Assembly (NCBI GenBank): GCA_964494625.1
Contig: CAZBRT010000001.1
Coordinates: 992,001 to 1,056,000 of the forward strand
DNA: 64,000 nt
From: UBA2784 sp964494625
Lineage (GTDB): Bacteria; Pseudomonadota; Alphaproteobacteria; Micropepsales; Micropepsaceae
Reading direction: 5' to 3'
The notes beneath the pieces were generated by a model, which worked only from the letters and a program-made list of their open reading frames with translations, had not been told where the DNA came from and did not search any database. Every line of letters begins with the position of its first letter. Within the stretch, counting starts at the first letter, position 1. A program made the position numbers and the translations under genes. Positions 16,307-26,296 of this stretch are shown piece after piece.

Positions 16307-19294
16307 ATGACCGAGGCCTCCCCCATCCGCAGAAGCAGCAACGATGTGCTTGAAGCAACGTCGTTCCTTCACGGCACCAATGCCGCATTCGTCGAAGAAA
16401 TGTTCGCGCGCTATGCCGCCGACCCCAATTCGGTCGACGCCGACTGGCGCGCGTTCTTTGAGATGATGGGCGACAGCGTCAAGCGCGCGGCGGATGCCGC
16501 CGGTGGCGCGTCGTGGGCACTCAAGGGCATGACGGGTCTGACCGGTGTACTGGCAGAAGAATGGATTCCTGCCGCTCCCAAGGCGCCGAAAGGCGGCAAG
16601 TCCGCGCCCGCAGCGGGTGCCGCGGTTTCGGCAGCCCTTGCCGCCAAGGCGCCGTCGGAGGATGCGATCCGTGCAGCCACCATCGATTCCATCCGCGCGC
16701 TCATGCTCATCCGCGCCTTTCGGGCGCGCGGGCATCTGGCTGCGACGCTTGATCCCCTCAGCATCGGCAGCGCAAAGACCCATCCCGAACTTGAGCCCAT
16801 GACCTATGGCTTCCTGCCGCAGGACATGGACCGCCCGATCTTTCTCGACAATGTGTTGGGTCTGCAAACCGCAACCATGCGCGAGATCGTCGACGTCTGC
16901 CGCACCAATTATTGCGGCACGATCGGCTATGAGTTCGTGCATGTAACGAACCCCGAAGAAAAACGCTGGATCCAGGAACGCATCGAAGGCCGCGAGAAGG
17001 GCGCAAGCTTCACGCCCGAGGGCAAGCGCGCCATCCTGAACAAGCTGATCGAGGCGGAAGGCTTCGAGACGTTCTGCACGCGCAAATTCACCGGCACCAA
17101 GCGCTTTGGCCTTGATGGCGGCGAGGCGCTGATCCCGGCGCTGGAACAGATCATCAAGAAGGGCGGCGCGCTGGGCGCAACCGAACTCCTGTTCGGCATG
17201 GCCCATCGCGGGCGCCTGAATGTGCTCGCCAATGTGCTGTCGAAGCCGTACCGGCAGATTTTCCACGAGTTCCAGGGCGGATCGAGCAATCCGAAGGATG
17301 TCGGCGGCTCGGGCGACGTGAAGTATCATCTGGGCGCGTCATCTGACCGCGCGTTTGACGGCAATGAAGTGCATCTGTCGCTCGCGCCCAATCCATCGCA
17401 TCTGGAAGCCGTCAACCCGGTGGTTTTGGGCAAGTCGCGCGCCAAGCAGATCCAGCGCGGCAAGGGCGATCTTGATGCCGGCCGCGTGCAGGTCATTCCC
17501 GTGCTCATCCATGGCGATGCCGCCTTCGCGGGGCAGGGCGTGGTTGCCGAGTGTTTCGCCATGTCGGGCACGCGCGGCTATCGCACCGGCGGCACGATCC
17601 ATGTCGTCATCAACAACCAGATCGGTTTCACGACAAGCCCGCATCATGCACGCTCGTCACCCTATCCCTCCGACATCGCCAAGATGGTCGAGGCGCCGAT
17701 CCTGCATGTGAACGGCGATGATCCCGAAGCGGTCGTGCATTGCGCGCGCATCGCCACCGAGTTTCGCCAGAAGTTCCAGAAGGACGTGGTCGTCGATATT
17801 TTCTGCTATCGCCGCTTTGGCCACAACGAGACGCTGGAGCCGACCTTCACCCAGCCCCTGATGTACAAGGCGATCAAGGAGCAGAAGACGACGCTGACGC
17901 TCTATTCCGCCAAGCTCGTCAGCGAAGGCACGCTCACGGAAGCCGATGTCGCCGAGATGCTGGCCGCCTTCAACAAGCGGCTGGAGGATGCGCTGGAAGC
18001 CTCGCGCTCGTTCCAGGCCAACAAGGCCGACTGGCTTGACGGTCAATGGGCGGGCCTTGAGGCCGGCAACAATGGCTACAACCGCGGTGACACGGCCGTT
18101 TCCATCGACACGTTGCGCGAAGTCGGCAAGGCGATGTCGTCGGTGCCGTCAACCTTCAACGCGCACCGCACGGTCTCGCGCCAGCTGGCCGCCAAGGCGC
18201 AGATGTTCGAGAGCGGCGAAGGGATCGACTGGGCAACTGCCGAAGCGCTCGCCTTCGGCACGCTTGCCCTTGAAGGCATCAAGGTGCGCCTGTCGGGGCA
18301 GGATTGCCGCGAGGGCACGTTCAGCCAGCGCCACGCAGCCCTGGTGGACCAGGAAACCGAAGCGCGCCACGTGCTTCTCAACCATATCCGTCCGGGCAAA
18401 CAGGCCGAGGTCGAAGTCATCGACTCGCTGTTGTCGGAATTTGCGGTGCTCGGCTTTGAATACGGGTTCTCGACCGCCGAGCCGCGGGCGCTGGTCCTGT
18501 GGGAGGCGCAGTTCGGCGATTTCTGCAACGGCGCTCAGGTCATCATCGACCAGTTCATTGCGTCGGGCGAGACGAAGTGGCTGCGCATGTCGGGTCTCGT
18601 GCTGCTTCTGCCGCATGGCTATGAGGGGCAGGGGCCGGAACATTCGTCGGCGCGGCTGGAGCGTTTCCTGCAATTGTCGGCGGAGAACAACTGGCAGGTC
18701 GCCAATTGTTCGACGCCTGCCAGCTATTTCCACATCCTGCGGCGCCAGATGCGCCGTACGTCGCGCAAGCCCCTTGTCCTGATGACGCCCAAGTCGCTTC
18801 TGCGCCACAAGCGGGTTGTCTCGTCGCTTGCCGAAATGGGGCCGGGTACGTCATTCCATCGCGTGCTGCGCGATCATGCCGATCTTTATCCCGGCGCGAC
18901 TATCAAGCTGAAGAGCGACGCGGAGATCCGCCGCGTCATCCTGTGCGCGGGCAAGGTCTATTATGATCTTCTCGACGAACGCGAGAAGCGCAATGAGGCC
19001 CATGTCCAGCTCATCCGGGTCGAGCAGCTTTATCCCTATCCAGGCGAAAGCATCGAGCGTGAGCTTGCGCGTTTCCCGCGCGCCGATGTCATGTGGGTCC
19101 AGGAAGAGCCGCGCAACCAGGGTGCGTGGAGCTTCATCCAGCCGATGATCGAAGAATCCATGGAGCGGCTTGGCCGCACCGGCCAGCGCCTGAAATATGC
19201 CGGTCGTGCGGCGGCAGCCTCGCCCGCCACCGGCCTTGCCAGCACCCATGCCGCCGAACTCAAGGCGTTCCTCAACACCGCCCTTACCGTTTGA
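16307..19294 (+). CDS. sucA: 2-oxoglutarate dehydrogenase E1 component
   Basis: A 995-residue ThDP-dependent E1o that decarboxylates 2-oxoglutarate and transfers succinyl to the lipoyl group of SucB. It starts with the usual E1o N-terminus (SFLHGTNAAFVEEMFARY, about 18-35). MAHRGRLNVLANV, IHGDAAFAGQGVV and INNQIGFTT belong to the ThDP domain, and the C-terminal transketolase half has LLPHGYEGQGPEHSSAR. Length is normal. The ATG at 16307 has AGGG upstream. sucB follows after 17 bases. Confidence 0.96.
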   Translation: MTEASPIRRSSNDVLEATSFLHGTNAAFVEEMFARYAADPNSVDADWRAFFEMMGDSVKRAADAAGGASWALKGMTGLTGVLAEEWIPAAPKAPKGGKSAPAAGAAVSAALAAKAPSEDAIRAATIDSIRALMLIRAFRARGHLAATLDPLSIGSAKTHPELEPMTYGFLPQDMDRPIFLDNVLGLQTATMREIVDVCRTNYCGTIGYEFVHVTNPEEKRWIQERIEGREKGASFTPEGKRAILNKLIEAEGFETFCTRKFTGTKRFGLDGGEALIPALEQIIKKGGALGATELLFGMAHRGRLNVLANVLSKPYRQIFHEFQGGSSNPKDVGGSGDVKYHLGASSDRAFDGNEVHLSLAPNPSHLEAVNPVVLGKSRAKQIQRGKGDLDAGRVQVIPVLIHGDAAFAGQGVVAECFAMSGTRGYRTGGTIHVVINNQIGFTTSPHHARSSPYPSDIAKMVEAPILHVNGDDPEAVVHCARIATEFRQKFQKDVVVDIFCYRRFGHNETLEPTFTQPLMYKAIKEQKTTLTLYSAKLVSEGTLTEADVAEMLAAFNKRLEDALEASRSFQANKADWLDGQWAGLEAGNNGYNRGDTAVSIDTLREVGKAMSSVPSTFNAHRTVSRQLAAKAQMFESGEGIDWATAEALAFGTLALEGIKVRLSGQDCREGTFSQRHAALVDQETEARHVLLNHIRPGKQAEVEVIDSLLSEFAVLGFEYGFSTAEPRALVLWEAQFGDFCNGAQVIIDQFIASGETKWLRMSGLVLLLPHGYEGQGPEHSSARLERFLQLSAENNWQVANCSTPASYFHILRRQMRRTSRKPLVLMTPKSLLRHKRVVSSLAEMGPGTSFHRVLRDHADLYPGATIKLKSDAEIRRVILCAGKVYYDLLDEREKRNEAHVQLIRVEQLYPYPGESIERELARFPRADVMWVQEEPRNQGAWSFIQPMIEESMERLGRTGQRLKYAGRAAAASPATGLASTHAAELKAFLNTALTV

Positions 19295-19311
19295 GCTGAA
19301 AGACCCCCACG

Positions 19312-20547
19312 ATGACCGATATCCGCGTGCCCAACATGGGCGAGTCCGTCACTGAAGCGACGGTCGCCAAATGGCTGAAAAAGGTGGGCGATGCCGTCGC
19401 TGCCGATGAGCCCCTGGTCGAACTCGAAACCGACAAGGTTGCCGTCGAGGTGAATGCGCCGTCCGCCGGCGTGCTGGCTGAAATCACGACGGCACCCGGC
19501 GCATCGGTGAAAGTCGGCGGTCTCCTGGGCACGATCTCTGGCAGCGGCGCGGCGGTGAAGGCGCCGGCGGCTGCACCTGCGGCCAAACCTGCGCCTGCAC
19601 CAGTCGCGGCAGCGCCCGCAGCTGCGCCGGCGGCATCAACAACCGGGGACCGGCCGCTGGCGCCGTCGGTGCGCCGCATTGTCGAGGAAACAGGCATTGC
19701 GCCTGCCGCCATCAACCCGACCGGTCCCGGCGGCCGCATCACCAAGGGCGATGCGCTGGCAGCGCTTGAAGCCCGTGCCGCCTCGCCCGCAACGCCTGCT
19801 GTGGCTGCAGCGCCTGCTGCTGCAGTGCATGGACCGCGCGCCGCAGATCCGCGCGAACAGCGCGTGCCGATGACGCGCCTGCGCAAGACCATCGCGCTCC
19901 GCCTGAAAGAGGCGCAGAACACGGCCGCGCAATTGACCACCTTCAACGAAGCCGACATGTCGGCGGTGATGGCGCTGCGCAGCGAATTCAAGGATGCGTT
20001 CGAGAAGCGCCACGGCGTGCGGCTTGGCTTCATGTCGTTCTTCGTGAAGGCGTGCATCGCCGCCTTGAGGGAACTGCCCGCCGTCAATGCCGAGATCAAT
20101 GGCGACGACATCGTCTACAAGAACCACTACGACATCGGCGTTGCGGTTGCGACCGAGCGCGGACTTGTGGTTCCCGTGGTGCGCGAGGCCGACAAGATGA
20201 GCCTTGCGGGGCTTGAAAAGGCGATCAACGATTACGGCCTGCGCGCGCGCGACGGCAAGCTCAAGCTGGAAGAACTGCAGGGCGGCACCTTCACCATCTC
20301 GAATGGCGGCGTCTATGGCAGTCTCATGTCCACGCCGATCCTGAACGCACCGCAATCGGGCATTCTGGGCATGCACAAGATCCAGGAACGGCCGATGGCG
20401 GTCGGCGGCAAGGTCGAGATCCGGCCGATGATGTATCTGGCGCTGTCCTACGATCACCGACTGGTCGATGGCCGCGAGGCGGTTCTTTTCCTGGTGCGGG
20501 TCAAGGATTTCCTTGAGAATCCGTCACGCATGCTGCTTGAAGTCTGA
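19312..20547 (+). CDS. sucB: 2-oxoglutarate dehydrogenase E2, succinyltransferase
   Basis: A 411-residue E2o. Domains in order: one lipoyl domain (about 1-77, lipoylated Lys in ETDKVAVEV), an Ala/Pro-rich flexible linker, an E1/E3-binding domain (PSVRRIVEETGI to GGRITKGD, about 118-155), a second Ala/Pro linker and the catalytic acyltransferase core from about 180, with SYDHRLVDGREA holding the active-site His and Asp. It moves succinyl to CoA within the OGDH complex. It lies between sucA and lpd. Confidence 0.95.
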   Translation: MTDIRVPNMGESVTEATVAKWLKKVGDAVAADEPLVELETDKVAVEVNAPSAGVLAEITTAPGASVKVGGLLGTISGSGAAVKAPAAAPAAKPAPAPVAAAPAAAPAASTTGDRPLAPSVRRIVEETGIAPAAINPTGPGGRITKGDALAALEARAASPATPAVAAAPAAAVHGPRAADPREQRVPMTRLRKTIALRLKEAQNTAAQLTTFNEADMSAVMALRSEFKDAFEKRHGVRLGFMSFFVKACIAALRELPAVNAEINGDDIVYKNHYDIGVAVATERGLVVPVVREADKMSLAGLEKAINDYGLRARDGKLKLEELQGGTFTISNGGVYGSLMSTPILNAPQSGILGMHKIQERPMAVGGKVEIRPMMYLALSYDHRLVDGREAVLFLVRVKDFLENPSRMLLEV

Positions 20548-20556
20548 GGGCGCGCC

Positions 20557-21960
20557 ATGCCGGGACAATACGACGTCGTTTACATCGGTGGCGGACCGGG
20601 CGGATACAATTCCGCGATCCGCGCGGCGCAGCTGGGGCTCAAGACCGCCGTGGTCGAAAAGTCCGCAACGCTGGGCGGCACCTGCCTCAATGTCGGATGC
20701 ATTCCCTCCAAGGCGCTCTTGCATGCGTCAGCACGGTTCGAGGAGGCGGTGCGCCACTTCCCGGCCATCGGCATCCGCGCCGAGCTTTCGCTTGATCTGC
20801 CCGCGATGATGAGCCATCGCGCCAAGACAGTGGAAGGGCTCACCAAGGGCGTCGAGTTCCTGTTCAAGAAAAACAAGATCGAATGGGTGAAGGGCAAAGG
20901 CCGCATCGCTGGCCCCGGCAAGGTTGCTGTCACGCTTTCGGCGGGCGGCGAGGATGTGCTGGACGCCAGGAACATCGTGATCGCCACCGGCTCGGAAGTG
21001 ATGCCGCTGCCGGGCGTGACGGTTGATGAGCGGCGCATCGTGTCGTCCACGGGTGCACTTGTGCTTCCGGCAGTGCCGCCGCGCATGATCGTGATCGGTG
21101 GTGGCTATATCGGGCTTGAGATGGGTTCGGTGTGGCGGCGTCTTGGCTCGCAGGTGACGGTCGTCGAATATCTCGACCGCATCACGCCCGGCATGGACGG
21201 CGAAATTTCAAAACAGTTCCAGCGCATCCTTCAGCGCCAGGGCATGAATTTCAAACTCGGCATGAAAGTTGTCGGGGCTGAAGTCAGCGCGTCAGGCGTG
21301 AAGCTGAAAGTGGAACCGGCTGCGGGTGGCGCACCGGAAACACTGGAAGCCGATGTCGTGCTTCTTTCCATCGGGCGGCGGCCGCATACGGCGGGGCTTG
21401 GTCTTGAGGCGGTGGGCGTGGCGCTGGATGCGCGTGGCCGTGTCGTGACCGACGGTCATTACCGCACTTCGGCGCCGGGCATCTTTGCGCTTGGCGACGT
21501 GATCGCGGGCCCGATGCTGGCCCACAAGGCGGAAGACGAGGGCATGGCGCTCGCCGAGCTGCTGGCGGGCAAAGCGGGGCACGTGAACTACGAGACGATC
21601 CCCGGTGTCGTTTACACCTCGCCCGAAGTTGCAACCGTCGGCAAGACCGAGGAGGAGCTGAAGGCGGCGGGTGTTGAATACCGCGTCGGCAAGTTCCCGT
21701 TCACGGCGAACGCGCGCGCCAAGACGATTGCCGACACAGAGGGTTTCGTCAAAATCCTGGCCGACGCCAAGACCGACCGCGTGCTGGGCTGCCACATCAT
21801 CGGACCGGAAGCGGGCAACATGATCGCGGAAGTCTGCATTGCCATGGAGCTTGGCGGTTCGGCTGAAGACATCGCGCGCACCTGCCATGCCCATCCGACC
21901 CTGCCGGAGGCGGTGCGTCAGGCGGCCATGGCGGTTGACAGCCGCGCGACGCAGATGTGA
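20557..21960 (+). CDS. lpd: dihydrolipoyl dehydrogenase (E3)
   Basis: A 467-residue flavoprotein disulfide reductase that reoxidises the lipoyl group of SucB with FAD and NAD+. An N-terminal FAD site GGGPGGYNSAIRAAQLG, the redox pair GGTCLNVGCIPSKALLH, an NAD site VIGGGYIGLEMGSVWRRLG and the C-terminal catalytic HAHPTLPEA are all present. It sits 9 bases after sucB, so E1-E2-E3 form one operon. Gene context makes it the OGDH E3; it may also serve pyruvate dehydrogenase. Confidence 0.95.
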   Translation: MPGQYDVVYIGGGPGGYNSAIRAAQLGLKTAVVEKSATLGGTCLNVGCIPSKALLHASARFEEAVRHFPAIGIRAELSLDLPAMMSHRAKTVEGLTKGVEFLFKKNKIEWVKGKGRIAGPGKVAVTLSAGGEDVLDARNIVIATGSEVMPLPGVTVDERRIVSSTGALVLPAVPPRMIVIGGGYIGLEMGSVWRRLGSQVTVVEYLDRITPGMDGEISKQFQRILQRQGMNFKLGMKVVGAEVSASGVKLKVEPAAGGAPETLEADVVLLSIGRRPHTAGLGLEAVGVALDARGRVVTDGHYRTSAPGIFALGDVIAGPMLAHKAEDEGMALAELLAGKAGHVNYETIPGVVYTSPEVATVGKTEEELKAAGVEYRVGKFPFTANARAKTIADTEGFVKILADAKTDRVLGCHIIGPEAGNMIAEVCIAMELGGSAEDIARTCHAHPTLPEAVRQAAMAVDSRATQM

Positions 21961-21965
21961 CCTCC

Positions 21966-22403
21966 ATGATCATCGTCCGTCCGGCGCTGGTGCATGAGCA
22001 CGCAGCGCTGGCGGACATGGCCGTTGCCGCCATGCGCGACGCCATCATCTGGCACGCGCCGGATCATTTCAAACCGGAGATTTTCCTTGCCGATGCCTCG
22101 GGAGACGCGCTCTTCGCGGCCGAGCGCGATGGCGTCCTTTGCGGCGTCCTGGGCTTCTACGCGCCGGACAATTTCATCCATTCGCTGTTCGTCGCGCCGG
22201 GCCAGCAGAGATGTGGCGTGGGCAGAGCCCTGATGGAAAAGGCAAGGGAACTGGCCAATGGCCCCCTCTCGCTCAAGGTCGATGAACCCAATCACGCGGC
22301 CCGCGCCTTTTACGCGCGCTTCGGCTTTGCGGAGGCCGGTGGGGAAGCAGGACGAGGCGTCACCGACGGCGTGCCGTGGCTTGCCTTGCGGGCGCGGTCA
22401 TAG
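21966..22403 (+). CDS. GNAT acetyltransferase
   Basis: A 145-residue GNAT protein with the acetyl-CoA loop VAPGQQRCGVGRALMEKAREL and a C-terminal NHAARAFYARFGF motif. The acceptor is unknown. The start is uncertain: a GTG at 21957 inside the lpd stop would couple it to lpd and add 3 residues. Its last 94 bases overlap the end of xerC on the other strand, so the two genes share coding sequence in convergent orientation. Confidence 0.75.
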   Translation: MIIVRPALVHEHAALADMAVAAMRDAIIWHAPDHFKPEIFLADASGDALFAAERDGVLCGVLGFYAPDNFIHSLFVAPGQQRCGVGRALMEKARELANGPLSLKVDEPNHAARAFYARFGFAEAGGEAGRGVTDGVPWLALRARS

Positions 22404-23299
22404 ACTTCCAGCATGCGGCTTGCATCCACTTCCGTGTAGCGCTGGGTTGCGGCCAGCGACGCGTGACCGAGCAATTCCTGGATGGTCCGCAGATCGCCGC
22501 CACGCGAGAGAAGATGTGTTGCGAAGGAGTGGCGCAAGGCGTGCGGTGTCGCGCGTGAATGCAGCCCCAATGTGATGCGCAGATCACGCATGAGCTTCTG
22601 CACTTGGGCTTGACCCAATGCCCCGCCGCGCTGTGCCCGGAAAAGCGGTTCGTGCCGCTCGCCGCCCCAGGGACAGATGTCCAGATAGGCGTTGATCGCC
22701 GCGCGCACCACGGGAAGAACGGGCACGTCGCGTTCCTTCTTGCCCTTGCCGAGAATGCGCAAGGTCTTGCCGATCGGCAGATCACCGCGAGTCAGCGACA
22801 GGGCCTCGGAGATGCGCAGGCCCGCGCCATAAAGCAGGGTCAGCACGGCCACGTTTCGCGCGCGCTCCCACGGCTCGTCGGCCGCACTGGCGGGCGTGAT
22901 CTCCGCATCGCTCAATACGCGCGCGGCGTCGGCTTCGCTCACGGGCCGCGGCAGCGTGCGTTTGCGGCGCGGCGCGCGCACGGAAATGATCGCGGTGTTG
23001 CGGGCGATGCCGCGCGCATCCAGCCAGCGGTAGAAATTCCGGATGGCGGAAAGCGCGCGGGCAATGCCGTCGGCCGACAGTCCTTCGCTGCGGCGAAAAG
23101 CCAGCCAGGAGCGCAGATCGGCGGCCTTGAGTGCGGCAAGTGCGCGCGTATCCGGCGCGCGGCCCTGATGGGTTGCAAGAAATCGCGCAAGGCTCTGCAG
23201 GTCGCCGCCATAGGCAAGGATCGTATGCGCACTCATCCGGCGCCCGGCGCGCAGATGCGTGAGCCAATCCGCCAGCAGCTTTTCCGCAGGTTCGGCCAT
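22310..23299 (-). CDS. xerC: tyrosine recombinase XerC
   Basis: A 329-residue tyrosine recombinase with an N-terminal SAM-like core-binding domain (about 1-95) and a C-terminal catalytic domain. The catalytic set is visible: Arg in GAGLRISEALSL, Lys in GKGKKERDVP, HALRHSFATHLL, GHASLAATQRYTEVD with the final Tyr nucleophile. It fits the chromosomal XerC, which resolves chromosome dimers at dif with XerD, rather than a phage integrase: it lies between housekeeping genes and has no excisionase nearby. The last residues are a Pro/Ala-rich tail overlapping the convergent GNAT gene. Confidence 0.9.
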   Translation of the reverse strand: MAEPAEKLLADWLTHLRAGRRMSAHTILAYGGDLQSLARFLATHQGRAPDTRALAALKAADLRSWLAFRRSEGLSADGIARALSAIRNFYRWLDARGIARNTAIISVRAPRRKRTLPRPVSEADAARVLSDAEITPASAADEPWERARNVAVLTLLYGAGLRISEALSLTRGDLPIGKTLRILGKGKKERDVPVLPVVRAAINAYLDICPWGGERHEPLFRAQRGGALGQAQVQKLMRDLRITLGLHSRATPHALRHSFATHLLSRGGDLRTIQELLGHASLAATQRYTEVDASRMLEVYDRARKASHGTPSVTPRPASPPASAKPKRA

Positions 23300-23320
23300 C
23301 GGCGCCTCCTGCTCTCCCGA

Positions 23321-23974
23321 TCAGAGGATCGACTGGCCCGTCTTCTTCCAGTCGGCAAGGAAGGCTTCCAGGCCGCGATCCGTCAGCGTATGGCGCGCGA
23401 GCTGGCGCAGCACACTGCCCGGCATGGTCGCCACATCGGCGCCGATCAGGGCTGCCTCGCGCACATGGGCAGGGTGGCGGATGGAGGCGGCAAGGATTTC
23501 TGTCTCGAAGCCGTAATTGTCATAGATGGTGCGGATGTCGCGGATGAGCTGCATGCCGTCATCGCCCTGATCGTCGAGGCGGCCGATAAAGGGCGAGACG
23601 AAACTTGCGTCCGCCTTGGCGGCCAGCAGCGCCTGATTGGCCGAGAAGCACAAGGTCACATTGACCATCGTGCCGTCCATGCGCAGCGTGCGGCAGGCAA
23701 TGAGCCCGTCCAGCGTCAGCGGCACTTTCACGGCGACGTTGGGCGCAATCCTGGCGAGGTGCCGACCCTCGGCAATCATGGCGGTGGCATCGGTTGCGGT
23801 CACTTCGGCGCTGACCGGTCCGTCCGTCAGCCTGCAGATCTCGGCGATCACGTCGGTGAATTTGCGGCCCGATTTTGCGACCAGCGAGGGATTGGTAGTG
23901 ACGCCATCAACAAGGCCGGTCTTTGCCAGCTCGCTGATTTCCGCCGTGTCAGCCGTATCGAGGAAAAACTTCAT
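23321..23974 (-). CDS. small transaldolase / fructose-6-phosphate aldolase family
   Basis: A 217-residue TalC/MipB-type (short) transaldolase with the Schiff-base Lys83 in VAVKVPLT, DTADTAEI at the start and DGVTTNPSLV (about 23-32). Short members act either as transaldolases or as fructose-6-phosphate aldolases, which the sequence alone does not settle. The ATG at 23974 was chosen because the family begins MKFFLDTA; the open frame runs on for 29 more codons with no start support. xerC follows after 21 bases, and priA is divergent. Confidence 0.9.
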   Translation of the reverse strand: MKFFLDTADTAEISELAKTGLVDGVTTNPSLVAKSGRKFTDVIAEICRLTDGPVSAEVTATDATAMIAEGRHLARIAPNVAVKVPLTLDGLIACRTLRMDGTMVNVTLCFSANQALLAAKADASFVSPFIGRLDDQGDDGMQLIRDIRTIYDNYGFETEILAASIRHPAHVREAALIGADVATMPGSVLRQLARHTLTDRGLEAFLADWKKTGQSIL

Positions 23975-24106
23975 GGCGGGTGCGCCCCCTATTTCAAGAA
24001 TCAATCCTGGACATTGTGGGCACCGGGGGGCTTTGGCGCGCAAGCCCCATTCGCCCGCCAATCAGCCGATTGAAGCGGGACTGTTCCCGACTAAAGTGCC
24101 GGTGCG

Positions 24107-26296
24107 ATGACCGCATCCATCCCCCCGCCTGCTGGCCCCATCACTGCAGATATCATCAGCGTGCTTCTGCCCGGCGCCGGGCCGGGGCCGTTCGACTATC
24201 TTGCGGGCGCCAACCGTTTCCATCGCGGCGACATTATCGAAGTGCCGCTGGGGCCGCGCCGTGTCGCCGGCGTGGTGTGGGGCGCGGGTGACGGTCAGGT
24301 GCCGGTCGAAAAGATGAAAATGGTCGGCGCGCCGTTCGACGTCCCGGGCTTTTCCGCAAGCTTCTGCGACTTTATTGACTGGATTGCAGATTACACGCTC
24401 TCGCCCAAGGGAGCGGTGCTGGCGATGGCGATGCGGTTTCCCGATGCCTTTCAGCCGGAAGCCGCGCGCATGGGGCTTGCCGCAACTGGTATGCAGCCCG
24501 AGCGCCTCAACAAGCAACGCCTGCGCGTCCTGGAAATTGCCGGTGACGGGCTTGTGCGCAGCGCTGCCGAATTGGCCGAACTCTCGGGCGTCACATCATC
24601 CGTCATCAAGGGGCTGGTCACGGCTGGTGCGCTATGTCCCAGCGCCTTGCCGCGGCGATTGCTGCCCAAACCCGATCCTGAATTTGCGCCCGCCACGCTT
24701 TCGCCTGCGCAAGGCGCGGCCGCGCAAGCCATCATCCGCGCGATGGATGGCGGCTATGGCGCCTTTCTGCTCGATGGCGTCACGGGATCGGGCAAGACCG
24801 AAACTTATTTCGAGGCGGTGGCAGAAGCGTTGCGGCGCGGCAGGCAGGCGCTCATCCTGTTGCCCGAGATTGCGCTGACGGCCCAGTTCATCAGCCGCTT
24901 TGCCCAGCGTTTCGGGGTGGAGCCGGTTGCCTGGCATTCCGACGTTCCGCGTGCCCAGCGGGCGCGGCTGTGGCGTGCGGTGGCGACGGGTGAAGCGCGC
25001 GTCGTTGCAGGCGCGCGGTCGGCCCTTTTCCTGCCGTTCCGCGAATTGGGGCTGATCGTCATCGATGAAGAGCATGACGCCGCCTACAAGCAGGAAGACG
25101 GCGTCATCTACAATGCGCGCGACATGGGCGTCGTGCGCGCGCGGCTGGAGGGCGCGGTTGCCGTCCTTGCATCGGCAACGCCTTCCATTGAAACCCATGT
25201 GAATGCCGAAAGCGGACGCTATACGCGGCTTCTCCTGCCGCATCGCCATGGCGCGGCCCTGATGCCGAAAGTATCGCTGATCGACCTGACCCGCACGCCT
25301 GCGCCGCCGGGACAGTTCCTCTCACCGCCCTTGCGGGAAGCGGTCGAGGCGACATTTGCGCGCGGCGATCAGGCACTCTTGTTCCTCAACCGGCGCGGCT
25401 TTGCGCCGCTCAATATCTGCCAGTCCTGCGGCCATCGCATCGGCTGCAAACAGTGCAGCGCGTGGCTGGTCGAACATCGCTATCGCGGGCGGCTGGTCTG
25501 CCATCATTGCGGCCATGAGGAGCCAAAGCCGCTTGTGTGTCCCGCTTGCGGCAAAGCCGATTCCATCGTCGCCTCGGGGCCAGGCGTCGAGCGCATTGCC
25601 GAGGAATGCCGTGCGCATTTTCCCGATGTGCGGATCGAGATTGCCTCTTCCGACATGATGCATGGGCCGGCCGCGATGCAGGCGGCCATCACGGCGATGG
25701 AGCGCGGCGACATCGATCTTCTCATCGGCACGCAGATCATCGCCAAGGGCCATCATTTTCCCAACCTCACGCTTGTCGGCGTGATTGACGCGGATCTGGG
25801 CCTGTCGGGTGGTGATCCGCGCGCGCGCGAACGCATCTTCCAGCTCTTGCATCAGGTTGCAGGACGGGCAGGGCGCGCCGAGCGGCCGGGCGAAGTCCTT
25901 CTGCAGACGCGCACGCCGCGCGATGCCGTCATGCAGGCGCTGGTGTCAGGCGACCGCAACAAGTTCCTCGCGCAGGAGGCGGCGGAGCGCGAGCCGCATC
26001 ATCTGCCGCCTTTCGGACGTATGGCGGCGCTCATGGTGTCGGGCGCGGATGCGGGCGAGGTCGAAACGGCCGCACGCGCATTGGCGGCGCACGCACCACA
26101 GGATGCGCGTGCGCGCGTGCTTGGCCCTGCACCGCCCTTGATGGCACGGCTGAGGGGCATGACCCGCCTGCGCCTTATCGTGACGGCGCCGCGCAATTTC
26201 AGGCTGCAGGCCTATCTGCGCGCGTGGATCGCCTCTGTGCCGGTGTCGCGAAAACTGCGGGTTTCCGTTGACGTTGATCCCCAGCATTTCATCTGA
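24107..26296 (+). CDS. priA: primosomal protein N' (PriA helicase)
   Basis: A 729-residue PriA that restarts stalled replication forks. In order: 3'-DNA-binding domain (1 to about 100), winged helix (about 130-190), helicase lobe 1 with Walker A GVTGSGKTETYF (about 223-234) and DEEH box VIDEEHDAAYKQEDG, a zinc module of four CxxC-type pairs (CQSCGHRIGCKQC, CHHCGH, CPACGK, about 437-490) inserted in lobe 2, then GTQIIAKGHHFPNLTLVGV and the C-terminal domain. All key motifs are intact. The ATG lies 132 bases from the divergent transaldolase gene. Confidence 0.95.
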   Translation: MTASIPPPAGPITADIISVLLPGAGPGPFDYLAGANRFHRGDIIEVPLGPRRVAGVVWGAGDGQVPVEKMKMVGAPFDVPGFSASFCDFIDWIADYTLSPKGAVLAMAMRFPDAFQPEAARMGLAATGMQPERLNKQRLRVLEIAGDGLVRSAAELAELSGVTSSVIKGLVTAGALCPSALPRRLLPKPDPEFAPATLSPAQGAAAQAIIRAMDGGYGAFLLDGVTGSGKTETYFEAVAEALRRGRQALILLPEIALTAQFISRFAQRFGVEPVAWHSDVPRAQRARLWRAVATGEARVVAGARSALFLPFRELGLIVIDEEHDAAYKQEDGVIYNARDMGVVRARLEGAVAVLASATPSIETHVNAESGRYTRLLLPHRHGAALMPKVSLIDLTRTPAPPGQFLSPPLREAVEATFARGDQALLFLNRRGFAPLNICQSCGHRIGCKQCSAWLVEHRYRGRLVCHHCGHEEPKPLVCPACGKADSIVASGPGVERIAEECRAHFPDVRIEIASSDMMHGPAAMQAAITAMERGDIDLLIGTQIIAKGHHFPNLTLVGVIDADLGLSGGDPRARERIFQLLHQVAGRAGRAERPGEVLLQTRTPRDAVMQALVSGDRNKFLAQEAAEREPHHLPPFGRMAALMVSGADAGEVETAARALAAHAPQDARARVLGPAPPLMARLRGMTRLRLIVTAPRNFRLQAYLRAWIASVPVSRKLRVSVDVDPQHFI

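Noticed and set aside
16034..17329. 431-codon open frame opposite the start of sucA
   Set aside because: Antisense shadow that also runs through the sucCD terminator.
22310..23299. Tyrosine recombinase as a sign of a prophage or integrative element
   Set aside because: It fits chromosomal XerC, lies between housekeeping genes and has no attachment site or phage genes nearby.
22559..24073. 504-codon open frame opposite xerC and the transaldolase
   Set aside because: Antisense shadow with low-complexity Arg/Gly/Gln composition.
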